The notes beneath the pieces were generated by a model that saw only the letters and a list, made by a program, of their open reading frames with translations, ran no database searches and was not told where the DNA came from. Below, one piece after another: positions 14,407-21,712 of a stretch of DNA of 23,394 bases; position 1 is the first letter of the stretch; each line of letters starts with the position of its first letter. The position numbers and the translations under genes were made by a program. Origin of the DNA: DASQQQ01 sp036390995 (GTDB lineage: Bacteria > Actinomycetota > UBA4738 > HRBIN12); the NCBI GenBank assembly GCA_036390995.1, contig DASWAT010000157.1:1-23394 (forward strand). The letters run 5' to 3'.

Positions 14407-15261
14407 CTACTCGGTCCGGGAGAACTGCAGTGCAGCACCGACCAAGGATGCCAGTCCGATGGCCGCAACCACCACGAGCTCGAGCCACGTGGGTACGTGC
14501 CAGCCCGCCCACGTCATGCCCGGGTTGAGCACGGCGGCGACCTGTGGAGCCACGCCGATGTGCGCGAAGATCGCCGCGCGCATCGGGTCCACCGCGTAGC
14601 TGAGCGGATCGAGCCTCGTGAGCACCTCGAGCCACGCCGGCAGTTGCGAGACCGGGAACACCGCGCCCGAGAGGAAGAACATCGGGAGCACCAGGAACTG
14701 GATGACCACCTGGAAGGACTCGATCTGGGTCATCCGGCTGGCGACCAGCGTGCCGACGGCGGTAACCGTCACCGCCGTAAGGGCCATCATGGCCAACAGC
14801 GTGAGGAGCAGCGTGGGCGAGTACGGCACGTGCACCAGCCCGGCCATCGCCAGCATGATCGCGGCCTGGAGGGTCGCCACGGTGGCCCCGCCGAGGACCT
14901 TGCCCACCACCAGCGCCGTCCTGCCGATCGGCGCCACCAGCATCTCGCGGAGGAACCCGAACTCGCGATCCCACACGATCGACACGGCGGAGAAGATCGC
15001 CGTGAACAGCACGGTCATGGCCAGCACGCCGGGGAACATGAAGGTTCGGAAGTCGAACCCGGCGCCGCCGGGGATCAGCCGGGCCAGCCCGGTGCCGAGC
15101 ACGAACAGGAACAGGACGGGCTGCGCCAGCGAGGTGACGATCCGCATCCGGTTGCGGAAGAACCGGATCATCTCGCGCCGCCACACCACCGCGATCCCAC
15201 GCAGGTCGTGCCGCAGGGTCCCCCCGGTGGTCGCCGGGACGGCGATGGCCGCTTCCGCCAC
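14407..15261 (-). CDS. ABC-2 type multidrug exporter permease (DrrB-like)
   Basis: 284 residues from GTG 15261. A cytoplasmic start (RREMIRFFRNRMRIVTSLAQP) leads into six predicted membrane segments, among them VLFLFVLGTGLA, FPGVLAMTVLFTAIFSAVSIV, LLLTLLAMMALTAVTVTAVG and VVIQFLVLPMFFLSGAVFP. The motif DREFGFLREMLVAP in the first loop and the FLSGAVFPVSQLP..L..L..LDPLSYAVDPMR block are hallmarks of ABC-2/DrrB permeases that export drugs or lipids. GTG 15261 has GGAGGAGG about 9 bases upstream inside the end of the ATPase gene and is preferred to GTG 15285, which has no ribosome site. It is the third gene of the MarR-ATPase-permease operon. Confidence 0.92.
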   Translation of the reverse strand: MAEAAIAVPATTGGTLRHDLRGIAVVWRREMIRFFRNRMRIVTSLAQPVLFLFVLGTGLARLIPGGAGFDFRTFMFPGVLAMTVLFTAIFSAVSIVWDREFGFLREMLVAPIGRTALVVGKVLGGATVATLQAAIMLAMAGLVHVPYSPTLLLTLLAMMALTAVTVTAVGTLVASRMTQIESFQVVIQFLVLPMFFLSGAVFPVSQLPAWLEVLTRLDPLSYAVDPMRAAIFAHIGVAPQVAAVLNPGMTWAGWHVPTWLELVVVAAIGLASLVGAALQFSRTE

Positions 15262-15263
15262 GG

Positions 15264-16292
15264 CTACCGCCTCCTCCCCGTCCACATCTGCCGGCGCATC
15301 CGGTTCATGTCGGATCCGGAAGCTTCGGCGTCGCGGATGGTGCGTCCCGTGTAGGTCATGAACACGTCGTCCAGGCTCGGCCGGGCCACGCTCACCGCAC
15401 GGATCGGCACCCCGAGCTCGGCGAACAGCCGGGGCACGAACTCCTCCCCCCGCTCCACCTGGAACCGAACGAGGTCCTGCGTCCGGGTGGCCACGATGCC
15501 GAACCGCTCGCCCAGCGCGGTCACCGCGGCCTCGTCATCGGCGGTCCGGATCTCGACCCGGTCGGTCCCCACGCTCGCCTTCAGCTCCTCGGGCGTCCCG
15601 GTGGCCACGATGCGGCCCTCGTCGATGATGGCGATGCGGTCGCAGTACTCGGCCTCGTCCATGTAGTGCGTGGTCATGAAGAGCGTGATGCGCTCTCGTG
15701 CCTTCAGCTCGACCACGTACTCCCAGATGTGGGCGCGGGTCTGCGGATCCAGACCGATCGTGGGCTCGTCCAGGAACAGGACGCGGGGCGAGTGCAGGAG
15801 GCCGCGGGCGATCTCGAGCCGCCGTTTCATGCCGCCCGAGAAGGTCCGAACCAGCCCGTCCCTCCGCTCCCACAAGCCCACCAGGTCGAGCACCTGCCGC
15901 ATGCGCCCGTCGATGGACCCGCGGGGGACGCCGTAGAGCTCGGCGTGGAACCGGAGGTTCTCGGCCGCCGTGAGGTACTCGTCGAGCGTGGTGTCCTGGA
16001 ACACCAGGCCGATCCGCTGCCGGACCCGGTTGGCATCGGCCACCACGTCCAGGCCGGCGACCCGCGCCGTTCCGCCCGTCGGTCGAGCCAGGGTGCAGAG
16101 CATCGAGATCGTGGTGGTCTTGCCCGCGCCGTTCGGCCCCAGGAACCCGAAGGTCTCCCCGGGCGCGACCTCGAAGCTCACGCCCCGGACCGCTTCCACC
16201 TCGCCGTAGGTCTTCGCCAGGTCCGCGACCTCCACGGCGGGTCCGTCCGCGGGACCGCCCGCCGGGCGCCCGGCCGTCTCGGTCATGCTCAT
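15264..16292 (-). CDS. ABC exporter ATP-binding protein (DrrA-like)
   Basis: 342 residues. After about 20 flexible residues the nucleotide-binding domain holds VADLAKTYGEVEAVRGVSF, Walker A GPNGAGKT (52-59), a Q-loop in VFQDTTLDEYLTAAENL, signature SGGMKRRLEIARGL, Walker B VLFLDEPTIGLD and switch His in TTHYMDEAEYCDRIAIID. A C-terminal extension (about 250-342) including RPSLDDVFMTYTGR is typical of the DrrA subfamily, which powers daunorubicin-type drug efflux with a DrrB permease. The ATG overlaps the stop of the MarR gene as ATGA (16289-16292), and its own end nearly touches the permease start. A GGGGGAGG site precedes the ATG. Confidence 0.95.
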   Translation of the reverse strand: MSMTETAGRPAGGPADGPAVEVADLAKTYGEVEAVRGVSFEVAPGETFGFLGPNGAGKTTTISMLCTLARPTGGTARVAGLDVVADANRVRQRIGLVFQDTTLDEYLTAAENLRFHAELYGVPRGSIDGRMRQVLDLVGLWERRDGLVRTFSGGMKRRLEIARGLLHSPRVLFLDEPTIGLDPQTRAHIWEYVVELKARERITLFMTTHYMDEAEYCDRIAIIDEGRIVATGTPEELKASVGTDRVEIRTADDEAAVTALGERFGIVATRTQDLVRFQVERGEEFVPRLFAELGVPIRAVSVARPSLDDVFMTYTGRTIRDAEASGSDMNRMRRQMWTGRRR

Positions 16293-16780
16293 CGTCCGTC
16301 CTCCCCCACGAGTACGCCTCGCAGCGCCTGCAATCCCTCGACCAGCCCACGGCGGGTCCCCGGAGGCAGGGTTCGGATCTGCTGCCCCAGGAAGCTCCGG
16401 TACGCGGCCCGCCAGGTCTCGCGCTTCCGTCGCCCCGCGGCGGTGGCCCGGAGCCGGATCAGCCGCCGGTCGGCGTCGTCGGGTCCCTTGCGGAGCAGGC
16501 CCTCGGTCTCGAGCTGCGTGGCCAGCACCGAGACCCGGCTCCGAGGCATCAGCGTCCTCCGAGCCAGCTCGTTCACCGTGACCCCCGGGTCCTCGATGAC
16601 ACGGCCGAGGAGCCGATACCGCGCGATCGACGCGGCCAGCTGCTCCGCGGGGATGCCATCGGTCAGCCGGTCCCGGAGGAGGTGTCGCACCTCCCACAGG
16701 AGGTCCGCGATCCGTTCCGCTTCGTCGGACGCCGCCTCGTGCGCCCCACCCGTCATATCTGTTCTCTCTAGAACGTTCAT
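16289..16780 (-). CDS. MarR-family transcriptional regulator of the efflux operon
   Basis: 163 residues with the MarR layout: an N-terminal dimer helix (AERIADLLWEVRHLLRDRL), the winged helix PGVTVNELARRTLMPRSRVSVLATQLETEGLLRKGPDDADRRL with the family's D-x-R wing motif, then C-terminal dimer helices. MarR proteins usually repress adjacent efflux genes and release DNA when they bind a drug. It is first in the operon, overlapping the ATPase gene by 4 bases. ATG 16780 stands 6 bases after a -10-like TATCGT (leaderless pattern). ATG 16756 is an alternative that would place the operator in the 5' leader. Tandem palindromes at 16761-16788 cover the start and indicate autorepression. Confidence 0.92.
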   Translation of the reverse strand: MNVLERTDMTGGAHEAASDEAERIADLLWEVRHLLRDRLTDGIPAEQLAASIARYRLLGRVIEDPGVTVNELARRTLMPRSRVSVLATQLETEGLLRKGPDDADRRLIRLRATAAGRRKRETWRAAYRSFLGQQIRTLPPGTRRGLVEGLQALRGVLVGEDGR

Positions 16781-16817
16781 GAGGGAACGATATACCGCCG
16801 GTGCCCACGAGCGTCAA
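16761..16817 (-). promoter_or_regulatory. Promoter and tandem operator of the MarR-ABC operon
   Basis: On the minus strand, -35 TTGACG (16817-16812) is followed by a 17-bp spacer and TATATC (16794-16789); an overlapping TANNNT, TATCGT (16792-16787), is also possible. Directly next to the -10 lie two abutting copies of GTTC-N6-GAAC (16775-16788 and 16761-16774), each a 14-bp palindrome, giving a 28-bp site with GAACGTTC at its centre. It covers the transcription start and first codons, so a bound MarR dimer pair would block RNA polymerase. The palindromes are seen; identity of the binder is inferred from position. Confidence 0.7.
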
Positions 16818-17039
16818 CGACCGGGACCCGCCTCGGCTCGTTGCCCACAGCCCCTCGGTAGCTCTTCCGGGTTCGCTTGTGTAGAGCCGGAAGTGCACCC
16901 GCAGACGCTTCCGCGATCGGCAAGCAGTCCGGTGTACGTCGCCGGGTTGCTCCCGCGCGAGCCGCGGATCGCGCCCTGGTCGACCGACACCACTCCGTCC
17001 TGGCCCGGCACCGAGCCGTGGACCGGTGAGGCTCGGTCC

Positions 17040-17537
17040 TCAGCTCACCGCTTTCTTCACGAGCGCGCCGATCCTTGCCTCTTCGGCGGCGGTCAACTCC
17101 TTCAGCGCGAAGGAGGTCGGCCACATGGCGCCTTCGTCGAGGTTCGCCTCGTCGCTGAAGCCGAACATCGCGTACCTCGATTTGAACTTCTCTGCGCTTT
17201 GGAAGAAGCAGACGACCTTGCCGTCCTTGGCATACGCGGGCATCCCGTACCAGGTCTTGGGCGAGAGGGCCGGCGCACTGGCCTTGACGATCGCATGGAG
17301 CCGCTCGGCCATGGCGTGATCCGGTCCCTGCATCTCGGCGATCTTCGCGAGCACGGCGCTCTCCCCGTCCGCCTTGTCCGCGCGCGGGCCGCGGCGCGCT
17401 TCCGCCTTCAGCTCTTGGGCGCGCTCCTTCATGGCAGCTCGTTCCTCGTCCGTGAACCCCTTGGACTTCTTGCCGGTCGCGGTCGTGCTCTTGGCGGACT
17501 TCTGCGTGGCCTTCTTTGCGGGTTTCCTCTCAGCCAT
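17040..17537 (-). CDS. DUF1801 family protein with lysine/alanine-rich N-terminal tail
   Basis: 165 residues. Residues 1-50 are a low-complexity basic tail (KPAKKATQKSAKSTTATGKK and onward), the kind found on DNA-associated actinobacterial proteins. Residues about 65-165 are the DUF1801/YdhG-like domain: LAKIAEMQGPDHAMAERLHAIVKASAPALSPKTWYGMPAYAKDGKVVCFFQ, then KFKSRYAMFGF and the final helices. The family has been linked to iron handling in one bacterial case, but function is mostly unknown. A GGAGGTG site precedes ATG 17537. It overlaps the end of the short reading frame at 17530-17760 by 8 bases. The 259 bases between this gene's stop and the MarR gene start hold the MarR promoter and otherwise nothing I can recognise. 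Confidence 0.85.
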   Translation of the reverse strand: MAERKPAKKATQKSAKSTTATGKKSKGFTDEERAAMKERAQELKAEARRGPRADKADGESAVLAKIAEMQGPDHAMAERLHAIVKASAPALSPKTWYGMPAYAKDGKVVCFFQSAEKFKSRYAMFGFSDEANLDEGAMWPTSFALKELTAAEEARIGALVKKAVS

Positions 17538-17760
17538 TGCGAAGCACCTCCGTGCGCCGAACGAGGCCCAGCCGCTTGACCTCCGGGGATGATAACGGAC
17601 GAACCGTCGCGAGAATCGAGCTCGAGTCGCGCATCAGCTCGCGGTCGAGCATCTCGTTCACCTCGCGCCAAGCCTGGATGCGGCGCGGGGAGATGCGGAA
17701 CCAGCGGTACGGCGTGGCCAGCTCCCCACGCGGCGTCTCGGGCTCGCTCCTCACGTCCAT
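17530..17760 (-). pseudogene. Probable C-terminal remnant of a PPOX-type flavin/F420 oxidoreductase
   Basis: 76 codons. The part PYRWFRISPRRIQAWREVNE..DRELMRD resembles the C-terminal end of pyridoxamine-5'-phosphate-oxidase-family proteins (R-x-x-P-x-x-I/V-Q-A-W-R-E..ELxxRxLMRDG). The N-terminal barrel that binds flavin or F420 is absent. After the match come about 25 residues with no family resemblance. AAAGG sits directly against the ATG, too close for a normal ribosome site. It lies beside the decayed integrase, in a stretch that seems to hold several gene fragments. The assignment is from pattern memory and moderate at best. Confidence 0.4.
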
Positions 17761-17798
17761 CCTTTACTCTAAAGACCGCTCAGCCGTCCAGCCTGTGA

Positions 17799-18493
17799 CA
17801 CCGCCCGGATCCCGAGCACCCCCTTCACACGGGCGCCCCTCGTTCTTGTCTGCCCGAACTGACCGGGGCGCGCCGTTCGAAGATCCTCGGTATCTCCTGG
17901 TCAGACGTCGATCTGGGTGCCGGCACCATCTGCATCCGGCGAGGCGCCCAGCCGATACGGGCCACCGACCGTCCGGGCACTACCTCGTTCACGCCGCTAG
18001 AGACCACGCGAGCCCGCCGGGTAGTCCAGCTCCCTCCCTTCGCCCTGAAGCGGATCCGGCGACACCGACGTGAACAACTCCAGCGACGTGCGACGCTCGG
18101 CCCCGCATGGCGTGACCCACTGGACGAGCGGAGCGATCCGCTTGCGATGGTGTGCGATCGCGGAGATGGCCTGCCCCCGTACCCGGATGCCTTCACCCGG
18201 GCGTTCAAGCGGCTGGCCCACCGGGCCCGGATGCACCCGGCCACCCGGTTGCATGACGTCCGCCACGCGGTGGCCACGGAGCTTGGCCGCCGAGGTGTGC
18301 ACCCGGTGATCGTCTCGGCCGTCCTCGGACACGCTTCGCCCGCGTTCACGATCGCCGTCTACCAGCACGCGTGGCAGGAAGGACCGTCCGAGGTGGCGCG
18401 CTCGAGGCAGCGCTGGGTCGTCCTCGCGCTGGCAATCCGTTGGCGCAGGAGTCGTCCGAGCCATCCAACGACCAAGCCGCCGTCGCGAAATAG
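17799..18493 (+). pseudogene. Tyrosine recombinase (phage-type integrase), truncated and frameshifted
   Basis: The frame is open from 17799 (after an in-frame TGA at 17796) and encodes the catalytic domain. LTGARRSKILGISWSDVD carries the first catalytic Arg, RLHDVRHAVATELG gives H-x-x-R, VLGHAS the next His and VYQHAW the Tyr nucleophile region. All catalytic residues appear kept, but the N-terminal SAM-like and arm-binding domains are missing and no start codon lies before 18147. Near 18396-18400 the frame shifts: the next frame continues ALEAALGRPRAGN and stops at TAG 18491-18493, a typical integrase end, whereas the unshifted frame runs on into the tRNA gene. A one-base deletion explains this. 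It ends 11 bases before the tRNA 3' end, as integrases beside tRNA attachment sites do. Confidence 0.85.
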
Positions 18494-18504
18494 CAGGTCA
18501 AACG

Positions 18505-18581
18505 TGGTGGGGCGGGCAGGACTCGAACCTGCGGCCGGCGGATTATGAGTCCGCTGCTCTGACCGACTGAGCTACCGCCCC
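18505..18581 (-). tRNA. tRNA with CAU anticodon (probably elongator Met), CCA encoded
   Basis: Minus-strand cloverleaf: acceptor GGGGCGG (18581-18575) pairs with CCGCCCC (18515-18509). It has D-arm TAGCTCAG, anticodon stem GCGGA/TCCGC around CTCATAA, T-loop GTTCGAGTC, discriminator A and encoded CCA. The CAU anticodon also occurs in tRNA-Ile2 (with lysidine) and initiator tRNA. A fully paired first acceptor base pair argues against initiator, and the overall sequence looks most like elongator Met. Its 3' half is the presumed attachment site of the element whose integrase remnant lies next to it. Confidence 0.95.
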
Positions 18582-18795
18582 GGCCTGACCCATTGTGGCA
18601 CGCGCCGCGCTCAGGACCTCTCGCCTGCATGCGAAGACCTTGGCCCGCGCACGAACCTGAGCATCCGACGCCAGGCGTCGTCCCAGGCGGCTCCGTAGTC
18701 GCGCTCGACCCGATCGAAGAACTCGGGCAAGGATCATGATGCCGGGCGTGTCCGGGTCGACGACTCCTTTCTGCTGGAGGCTCCGCTCGATCGCT

Positions 18796-19227
18796 TCACA
18801 CGTCGAGGAACACCCGCACGACCGTCGCGCCACCCGGTTCCACCTCGACGCTCAGCCGATGGTACGTAGCCGCCTTCACCACCGTTCCCTCCGGGCGGTG
18901 GGCCACGGTCCCGAGACCGACCTCCGCGACCAGCGTCTGCTCCGCCACCTCGAGCACATGGACGGCGGCGACGCCCTGCCCGCGGGTCTCCACCAGGAAG
19001 ACGAGCTCGTTCAGCAGGGCCACGAGGAGCCCGCCGCGGTCCTCCGCGTCCAGCTCGACGCGCACCGTGTCCTCGCCGCGCTCGGCCGGCACGTCGAGGA
19101 CCCGCACCAGCGCGAGGGCGGCCTCCTCGAACGCCCGCTCGGGGGCCGGTCCCCATGCCCGGATCCCCAGGTCCGCGGTGTGCTCCAGGAACTCGTGCCC
19201 TGCGTCCGAGCACAAACCTTCGCCCAC
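18796..19227 (-). CDS. Archease family protein
   Basis: 143 residues, the normal size for archease, a small protein that helps the RtcB RNA ligase form its guanylylated intermediate. It begins near HEFLEHTADLGIRAWG, the family's signature with conserved His and Asp residues for calcium or metal binding. It continues with AFEEAALALVRVL, then LVALLNELVFLVET, and ends in AATYHRLSVEVEPGG..VRVFLDV. GTG 19227 is chosen because TACGCT stands 6 bases upstream (leaderless pattern). No rtcB is in the window, so the partner must be elsewhere or lost. The 214 bases between this gene and the tRNA show no gene I can support. Confidence 0.88.
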   Translation of the reverse strand: MGEGLCSDAGHEFLEHTADLGIRAWGPAPERAFEEAALALVRVLDVPAERGEDTVRVELDAEDRGGLLVALLNELVFLVETRGQGVAAVHVLEVAEQTLVAEVGLGTVAHRPEGTVVKAATYHRLSVEVEPGGATVVRVFLDV

Positions 19228-19233
19228 TCCGGC

Positions 19234-19239
19234 AGCGTA
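19234..19239 (-). promoter_or_regulatory. Leaderless -10 box of the archease gene
   Basis: TACGCT on the minus strand, 6 bases before GTG 19227, with no ribosome site between. Confidence 0.45.
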
Positions 19240-19291
19240 CGTCGGGGCGGAACCGAACCGGGCAGGAATGCGTAGACCCTTGCGCGGGTTG

Positions 19292-19308
19292 ACCTCGTAG
19301 CACGAGGT
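19292..19308 (+). promoter_or_regulatory. Palindrome upstream of the AraC-type regulator gene
   Basis: ACCTCGT-agc-ACGAGGT is a perfect 7-bp inverted repeat with a 3-bp centre. It ends 14 bases before ATG 19323 and overlaps a TTGACC box (19289-19294). It could be an operator or a leader hairpin. AraC proteins usually bind direct repeats, so autoregulation by the adjacent gene is not assured. Confidence 0.45.
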
Positions 19309-19322
19309 AGAGAGGGGGTCAG

Positions 19323-19757
19323 ATGCTGGGCAACCTCGGCGAGCCACACGTGCCAAGCCGGCACGTCCGCCAACGGGTCGAGGAGATCCGCGCCTACCTC
19401 GAGGCCAACGCGACCAAGGATCTCGACATGAACTCGGTCGCGAGGGCGAACGCCCTCAGCCCCTTCTACCTGACCCGCATCTTCAAGGCGCAATACGGCG
19501 TTCCCCCCTACCGCTACCTGATCCGCCTCCGGATCCGGCTGGCCCGCGAGCTCCTGCAGGGATCCGAGCTCACGGTCACCCAGATCTGCCACCGCGTCGG
19601 CTTCAACAGCCTGCCGCACTTCATCACGACGTTCCGGCGCCACACCGGCATGAGCCCCTCCCAGTACCGGCGCTTCACCGACTGGGAGCAAGACGCCGGA
19701 AGGTTCGGGCAGGAAACCGAACCTCTCGTGAAAGCTCCTCGGCGTAGGGACTTCTAG
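19323..19757 (+). CDS. AraC-family DNA-binding regulator, DNA-binding domain only
   Basis: 144 residues, essentially one AraC/XylS DNA-binding domain with two helix-turn-helix motifs: LDMNSVARANALSPFYLTRIFKAQYG at about residues 38-63 and LTVTQICHRVGFNSLPHFITTFRRHTGMSPSQYR at about 84-117. There is no N-terminal sensor barrel, so ligand control, if any, comes from elsewhere; the first 20 and last 25 residues are unstructured in appearance. AGAGGGGG stands before the ATG. The solute-binding lipoprotein gene follows 56 bases downstream on the same strand with a small GC hairpin between, so this regulator is the natural candidate for controlling it. Confidence 0.9.
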   Translation: MLGNLGEPHVPSRHVRQRVEEIRAYLEANATKDLDMNSVARANALSPFYLTRIFKAQYGVPPYRYLIRLRIRLARELLQGSELTVTQICHRVGFNSLPHFITTFRRHTGMSPSQYRRFTDWEQDAGRFGQETEPLVKAPRRRDF

Positions 19758-19764
19758 AAAGGGT

Positions 19765-19781
19765 CGCGGCGCTCCGCCGCG
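19765..19781 (+). terminator. GC-rich hairpin between AraC-type and lipoprotein genes
   Basis: CGCGGCG-ctc-CGCCGCG, a perfect 7-bp stem with a 3-base loop, 8 bases after the AraC-type stop codon and 33 before the lipoprotein start. Without a T-run it may act as an attenuator or mRNA-stabilising stem rather than a full terminator. Confidence 0.4.
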
Positions 19782-19813
19782 GCTCCGGTCCTTGGGCCGA
19801 AGGAGGGGTTGCG

Positions 19814-21691
19814 ATGCCCAGGAAGTCCCTGGTGTGGTCGGTTTCGCTCGTCGCCGTCCTGGCGATCGTCGCGACGGCCTGCGGCGGAGGGAGCTCGAGC
19901 CCCGGCACGAACGGCGGCTCGGCCTCCTCGGCGCAACCGAAGGCCGGAGGCACCCTCAAGATCGCCATGCAGTCGGACGTGCAGGAGGCGTTCGATCCGC
20001 AGAAGGAGTACTACGGCGTCGCCTGGGAGTTCTTCCGCTGTTGCCTGACGCGCACGCTCATGTCGTACAACGGAAAGACGACCGAGGAGGGCGGCGCCGA
20101 GGTGCATCCGGACCTCGCGGCCTCCGATCCCGAGGTCTCGGCCGACGGCCTGACGTGGACGTTCCATCTGAAGGAGGGGATCCACTACGCGCCTCCACTC
20201 CAGGACGTGACCGTCACGGCGCAGGACTTCATCCGAGCGTTGGAGCGGGAAGCGGATCCGGACACGAACACCGGCGGCTACAGCTTCTACTACTCGGCGA
20301 TCAAGGGGTTCGACGACTACGCGGCGGGCAAAGCCGACTCGATCTCGGGCCTGTCCGCGCCCGACGACAGCACCCTGGTGATCCACGTCACGAGCCCCAC
20401 CGGCGACCTCCCGTTCCGTCTGGCCATGCCGGCGTCGGCTCCGATCCCGCCCAACCTGTCCGATCCCAAGGCGCGCTACGGCGTGGCCGAGGGACACGAG
20501 GACAGCTACGGGCGCTACCTGGTGGCCACAGGGCCGTACATGTTCGAGGGCTCCGACCAGCTCGATTTCTCCAAGCCTCCCGCCGACCAGGCGCCCGCCT
20601 CCGGCTACCAGGTGGGCCGCTCGATCGTCCTGGTCCGCAACCCGTCGTACGATCCGTCGACCGACGACCTCCGGGCCGCCTATCCGGATCGGATCGAGGC
20701 GCAGGTCGGAGGGACCTCGAACGACCTCGCCCTCAAGGTCGACGCCGGCGAGATCGACTTCGTGCTCGACGGGGTCCCACCGTCCCAGCAGGTGCAGCAG
20801 TACGCGACCGATCCCGATCTGAAGGACCAGATCCACGCGAACCCGTCGGACGCGGTGCGCTACATCGAGATGAACCTGGCCAACCCGCCGTTCGACGACA
20901 TCCACGTGCGCCGGGCGGTGAACTACGCGATCGACAAGACCGGGCTGCTGCAGCTCCGGGGTGGACCGACCTTCGGTGAGACCGCGGGCCACATCATCGT
21001 GGATGGGCTCGAGAGCAACGTGCTGCAGGACTACGACCCGTTCGCCACGCCCAACTCCCAGGGGGACCTGGATGCCGCCAAGCAGGAGATGGCGCAGTCG
21101 AAGTACGACTCGAACGGCGACGGCGTCTGCGACGACCCCATCTGCAAGGGCGTCCTCACCATCACCGACGAGGCCGACCCCTACCCGAAGCAGACGGCGC
21201 TGATCCAGCAGAACCTCGAGCCGCTCGGGGTCACGCTCGACGTGAAGAGCTTCGAGCGGACCATGATGTACTCGAAGTGCGAGGACCCGAACTCGCAGTG
21301 GCAGCTGTGCCCGAGCGTGTCGTGGGGCAAGGACTACGCCGACGCCTACACGTTCGGCCCGCCGCTCTTCTCCGCGAGCGCGATCGGTCCCCAGTCCTGC
21401 TGCAACGACCCGATGGTGGGCGCCTCGCCCGAGCAGCTGCAGTCGCTGGGCTACTCGGTCACCGAGGTGCCGAGCGCCGAGGAGCAGATCGACACGTGCA
21501 TCCCGCTCACGGACGAGCAGCGGGTGCAGTGCTGGGCCGACCTGGACAAGTACCTGATGGAGAACGTCGTCCCGTGGGTGCCGTTCATCTTCGACAACGA
21601 CGTGGTGGTCACGTCGTCGAGGATCACCCACTACGAGTTCGACCAGTTCGCGGGGTTGCCGGCGCTCGACCGGCTGGCGCTGGCCTCCTAG
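19814..21691 (+). CDS. ABC transporter substrate-binding lipoprotein, family 5 (peptide type)
   Basis: 625 residues. The signal MPRKSLVWSVSLVAVLAIVATAC ends in a lipobox with lipid-modified Cys23, followed by a Gly/Ser-rich linker. The body is a family 5 solute-binding protein of the OppA/DppA type: GGTLKIAMQSDVQEAFDPQ at the mature start, LTRTLMSYNG, ADGLTWTFHLKEGIHYAPP, VTAQDFIRALERE, ATGPYMFEG, IVLVRNPSYDP, VRRAVNYAIDK and a C-terminal W.PFIFDNDVVVTSS. It would sit on the outer membrane face and hand peptides or similar solutes to a permease. Unusually, no oppBCDF-type permease or ATPase genes follow; a hairpin ends the unit. Several Cys pairs (CCNDPM, CDDPICK) suggest disulfides. AAGGAGGGG precedes the ATG. 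Confidence 0.93.
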   Translation: MPRKSLVWSVSLVAVLAIVATACGGGSSSPGTNGGSASSAQPKAGGTLKIAMQSDVQEAFDPQKEYYGVAWEFFRCCLTRTLMSYNGKTTEEGGAEVHPDLAASDPEVSADGLTWTFHLKEGIHYAPPLQDVTVTAQDFIRALEREADPDTNTGGYSFYYSAIKGFDDYAAGKADSISGLSAPDDSTLVIHVTSPTGDLPFRLAMPASAPIPPNLSDPKARYGVAEGHEDSYGRYLVATGPYMFEGSDQLDFSKPPADQAPASGYQVGRSIVLVRNPSYDPSTDDLRAAYPDRIEAQVGGTSNDLALKVDAGEIDFVLDGVPPSQQVQQYATDPDLKDQIHANPSDAVRYIEMNLANPPFDDIHVRRAVNYAIDKTGLLQLRGGPTFGETAGHIIVDGLESNVLQDYDPFATPNSQGDLDAAKQEMAQSKYDSNGDGVCDDPICKGVLTITDEADPYPKQTALIQQNLEPLGVTLDVKSFERTMMYSKCEDPNSQWQLCPSVSWGKDYADAYTFGPPLFSASAIGPQSCCNDPMVGASPEQLQSLGYSVTEVPSAEEQIDTCIPLTDEQRVQCWADLDKYLMENVVPWVPFIFDNDVVVTSSRITHYEFDQFAGLPALDRLALAS

Positions 21692-21712
21692 GCCCGCGGG
21701 TACCTCCAACCA

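Noticed and set aside
16818..17039. Intergenic stretch between the MarR promoter and the DUF1801 gene, with short open frames on both strands.
   Set aside because: No start with a ribosome site, no family resemblance and no clear repeat; I see nothing to support.
18147..18548. The integrase frame taken as an intact 133-codon gene from ATG 18147 running into the tRNA.
   Set aside because: It would lack the first catalytic Arg region, and its last 50 codons are frameshifted sequence plus tRNA antisense (the AGLEPAAGG artefact).
18611..18797. Minus-strand short frames after archease: one encoding EAIERSLQQKGVVDPDTPG, then another encoding LPEFFDRVERDYGAAWDD up to a TGA at 18611.
   Set aside because: Joined by a one-base shift they look protein-like, but there is no credible start codon, no ribosome site and no family I recognise. 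Too weak to annotate.
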